DNA of 5,478 bases from assembly GCA_964513415.1 (NCBI GenBank), contig CAZEMX010000130.1:1-5478 (forward strand), in the 5' to 3' direction. Of this stretch, positions 5,215-5,478 are shown one piece after another. The translations under genes were made by a program, and so were the position numbers. Source of the DNA: Methanomethylicus sp964513415 (lineage in GTDB: Archaea; Thermoproteota; Methanomethylicia; Methanomethylicales; Methanomethylicaceae). The notes beneath the pieces were generated by a model. The model was not told the DNA's origin and did no database searches. It saw only the letters and a list, made by a program, of their open reading frames with translations. How positions within the stretch are numbered: position 1 is the stretch's first letter; each line of letters opens with the position of its first letter.

Positions 5215-5217
5215 GGC
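5162..5217 (+). repeat. attC-like integron recombination site (about 56 bases)
   Basis: The segment has the four-box layout of an integron attC. R'' is AGCTAAC (5162-5168), L'' is GCGCGAAGCCGG (5171-5182), a short variable loop AAAGCGAAGCGT follows (5183-5194), L' is CCGGTTCAGCGC (5195-5206), and R' is GTTAGGGC (5210-5217). L'' and L' pair as GCGC, GAA and CCGG with single unpaired bases (G5178 and A5202), like the extrahelical bases that set strand choice in attC. CTAACC also pairs with GGTTAG. R' departs from the GTTRRRY consensus only in having GGG before the pyrimidine; R'' has G where the second base should be a pyrimidine. The size is at the short end of the known range. The paired core site at 5469-5476 strengthens the call. 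Confidence 0.65.
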
Positions 5218-5230
5218 ACGGAGGGAAAAC

Positions 5231-5478
5231 ATGCGATTGGTTTTGCTGAAGGCGAAGACGGCGCACGGAAAGAACAGGCTGCACGAAGCGGCGATTGCGA
5301 TGCCGGAATGGCCTGGCGAGTGGGAGGTACTCGAAGAGCGCGAACTTGTACCGGCATTCACTGGGCGCGGGCCGTTCCTGTTCGTGGCGCCGGTTGCGGC
5401 AGAACCGCGCAGCCGAGACAGGTTCTCTCGGTGGGTCGCCGCGCACAATGACAAGCATTTTGACGTGTGCCCTAACGC
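5231..5478 (+). CDS. Cassette-encoded hypothetical protein, 3' end beyond the window
   Basis: The ATG at 5231 follows GGAGGG with a 5-base spacing. The frame stays open for 82 codons to the window edge and should end within the attC that starts at 5469. The protein begins MRLVLLKAKTAHGKNRLHE, has a Trp-rich middle (PEWPGEWEVLEERE, 25-38), a hydrophobic strand GPFLFVAPVA (47-56) and a charged segment SRDRFSRWVAAHNDKHFDV (61-79). No membrane span or catalytic motif is evident. Codons such as TTG GTT TTG and many GAA/GCG differ in flavour from the C-ending codons of the upstream cluster, in line with a separate origin. The family is not recognised, as is usual for environmental and chromosomal integron cassettes. 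Confidence 0.65.
   Translation, partial: MRLVLLKAKTAHGKNRLHEAAIAMPEWPGEWEVLEERELVPAFTGRGPFLFVAPVAAEPRSRDRFSRWVAAHNDKHFDVCPN
5469..5476 (+). other. R'' core box of the next attC (start only)
   Basis: GCCCTAAC is the exact reverse complement of the R' box GTTAGGGC at 5210-5217, as expected for the two ends of one integron cassette. Only two bases of sequence follow, so the L'', L' and R' boxes cannot be checked. Confidence 0.5.

Larger units (their letters stand above)
5211..5478 (+). mobile_element. Integron gene cassette, truncated by the window end
   Basis: Recombination at an attC cuts after the G of GTTRRRY, so a cassette would begin at TTAGGGC (5211-5217). The R'' box of that cassette's own attC should be the reverse complement of G plus this sequence. 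GCCCTAAC at 5469-5476 is exactly the reverse complement of GTTAGGGC at 5210-5217. Between them lies one ORF filling nearly all the space, beginning 13 bases after the left boundary with a good ribosome binding site. This is typical cassette architecture. The rest of the closing attC is beyond the window. No integrase gene or attI is visible. Confidence 0.6.

Overview
The window is GC-rich bacterial accessory DNA, most likely from a proteobacterium. The left two thirds look like the control and replication region of a prophage or phage-like island. The last ~320 bases look like part of an integron gene-cassette array. Species cannot be named from the sequence. The proteobacterial placement is inferred from the CII-type regulator, the high GC, the AGGAGG-type ribosome binding sites and the attC-like site.

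Leftward (minus-strand) operon, 2978 down to 2. Genes in order of transcription are a CII/CP76-like phage regulator (131 aa), a 33-aa basic peptide coupled at both ends by overlapping start/stop codons, a 144-aa protein with a probable winged-helix-like N-terminus, a 126-aa protein of unknown function, and a phage/plasmid-type AAA+ helicase. The helicase frame begins at 1672 and is open to 2 except for one TGA at 1466-1468. That stop falls in a segment that looks continuous, so the replication gene is probably broken by a nonsense change or split. Upstream of the regulator is a nested operator-like element: four TCCGT half-sites at exact 10-base steps, symmetric about position 3008.

Central region, 3031-3767. 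No convincing protein gene is present. The left part holds a run of perfect hairpins (3094-3286). A minus-strand tRNA gene with CAU anticodon and initiator-type features follows (3401-3476), then a 100-N assembly gap (3497-3596), then a hairpin-containing leader for the rightward genes. The divergent repressor expected opposite a CII-like gene is not seen and could lie in the gap.

Rightward (plus-strand) cluster, 3768-5137. Six closely packed small genes (137, 39, 104, 76, 64 and 39 aa) are joined by short gaps or ATGA/TGATG-type overlaps. None is recognised; the last encodes a single membrane helix.

Right end, 5162-5478. An attC-like recombination site (5162-5217) is followed 13 bases later by an unrelated ORF with a strong ribosome binding site at 5231. 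The last ten bases contain GCCCTAAC, the exact reverse complement of the GTTAGGGC that opens the segment. This is the expected signature of one integron cassette reaching to its own attC, which is cut off by the window edge. A phage-like operon running directly into a cassette, with no integron integrase or attI in view, is the most unusual arrangement here.
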